A stretch of 6,632 bases of DNA from Gammaproteobacteria bacterium UBA3498 (GTDB lineage Bacteria; Pseudomonadota; Gammaproteobacteria; Pseudomonadales; Pseudohongiellaceae): contig DFQD01000184.1 of NCBI GenBank assembly GCA_002377605.1, forward strand, positions 6,194 to 12,825. The letters run 5' to 3'. Both the position numbers and the translations under genes were made by a program. Below, one piece after another: positions 6,205 to 6,632 of this stretch (its first letter is position 1; each line of letters begins with the position of its first letter). Below the pieces are notes generated by a model that saw nothing but the letters and a program-made list of their open reading frames with translations, was not told the origin of the DNA and made no database searches.

Positions 6205-6632
6205 AATTTAGAGATAAAGTTCGTATACTCATCAAGGAAGGTGAGGGCTGTGTTGATCACATGCATCTGAACGCAGCTGGAAAAGTGACTGTGGGTGTTG
6301 GCAACATGCTAAAGAAACCTTCCAGTGCAACTTCATTGCGTTTTATAGCAGAAGCAACGGGTGAGAAAGCATCGGTGCAAAGCATCGAAGAAGAATTCAA
6401 ACTAGTTAGTAATCAGGAAACTGCGCACCCTCCAAAATTTTATAAAGAATTCACACAACTAGTCCTAAGCGATCACGACATTAATCAACTACTGGATGTG
6501 CGTCTCGATAAGTTCGAATCGAAGTTGAGGATGGATTTTCCAAAATATGATGATTATCCCGAAGATGCGAAACTCGGATTAATTGATATGGCCTACAACC
6601 TTGGCAACAAGAAGCTGCTTAATAAATTTTCT
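6195..6632 (+). CDS. T4-lysozyme-like (GH24-type) muramidase, 3'-truncated by window
   Basis: The frame runs from TTG 6195 to the last base: 146 residues without a stop, so the gene continues beyond the window. A TAA stop at 6189-6191 limits the frame upstream, and TTG is the only usual start codon that keeps the N-terminal motif. Residues 14-38 align with the T4 lysozyme active-site segment: Glu17 (E-G) matches the catalytic Glu11, Thr32 in 'GKVTVGVGNML' matches Thr26, and Asn26 falls where Asp20 is expected. The C-terminal 'AKLGLIDMAYNLGNKKLLNKF' fits the conserved 'A.....A.NLG....F' helix of lysozymes. The predicted role is cleavage of the peptidoglycan glycan backbone. There is no signal peptide, as in phage endolysins (holin-dependent) or type VI secretion effectors. 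No phage or secretion genes are visible here, so the biological role is open. It looks functionally unrelated to the upstream exported proteins. Confidence 0.8.
   Translation, partial: MSEKFRDKVRILIKEGEGCVDHMHLNAAGKVTVGVGNMLKKPSSATSLRFIAEATGEKASVQSIEEEFKLVSNQETAHPPKFYKEFTQLVLSDHDINQLLDVRLDKFESKLRMDFPKYDDYPEDAKLGLIDMAYNLGNKKLLNKFS

Overview
The window looks like bacterial chromosomal DNA. GC content appears to be in the mid-40s by eye, genes are densely packed on the plus strand, several genes have Shine-Dalgarno sites, and there are Sec- and Tat-type export signals. The combination of a DUF1592/DUF1588/DUF1585 cytochrome-like protein, a DUF1552 protein and a secreted COG4315-type repeat protein fits environmental Gammaproteobacteria of the marine oligotrophic type. 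It is also known from Planctomycetota and Myxococcota. The taxon is an inference from gene content, not something the sequence proves. No tRNA, rRNA, CRISPR, insertion sequence or attachment site was found.

Positions 1-5000 hold four tightly packed genes that look like one operon. The first is the C-terminal part of a DUF1595/1592/1588/1585 protein with one CxxCH haem-type motif (1-1224, start outside the window). The second is a twin-arginine-exported DUF1552 protein (1257-2591). The third is a secreted protein with three COG4315/PF03640-like units (GTG start, 2566-3936, overlapping its neighbour). The fourth is an exported protein of unknown function (3936-5000, overlapping the previous stop codon by one base). 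All four appear to act outside the cytoplasm; the first is inferred from its CxxCH motif because its N-terminus is missing. The overlaps point to coordinated translation.

A 111-base gap (5001-5111) contains a possible promoter, a small inverted repeat and a strong AGGAGG ribosome binding site. It precedes a separately expressed secreted protein (5112-6131) of a widespread but unnamed family with the signature G-W-W-E-G-D-T-L-V-V-E-T.

After a 63-base AT-rich gap comes a different kind of gene, a T4-lysozyme-like (GH24-type) muramidase that starts with TTG at 6195 and runs off the window end. It has no signal peptide. An 8-bp perfect inverted repeat brackets its ribosome binding site.

The most reasonable reading is a cell-envelope or periplasmic module of unknown substrate, possibly redox-related because of the haem motif and the cysteine-rich repeat protein, followed by an unrelated lytic enzyme gene. 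I see no defence system, mobile element or other clearly new machinery. The points of real interest are the uncharacterised four-gene exported set, the sequence departures in the DUF1552 and lysozyme active-site-like motifs, and the structured lysozyme start.
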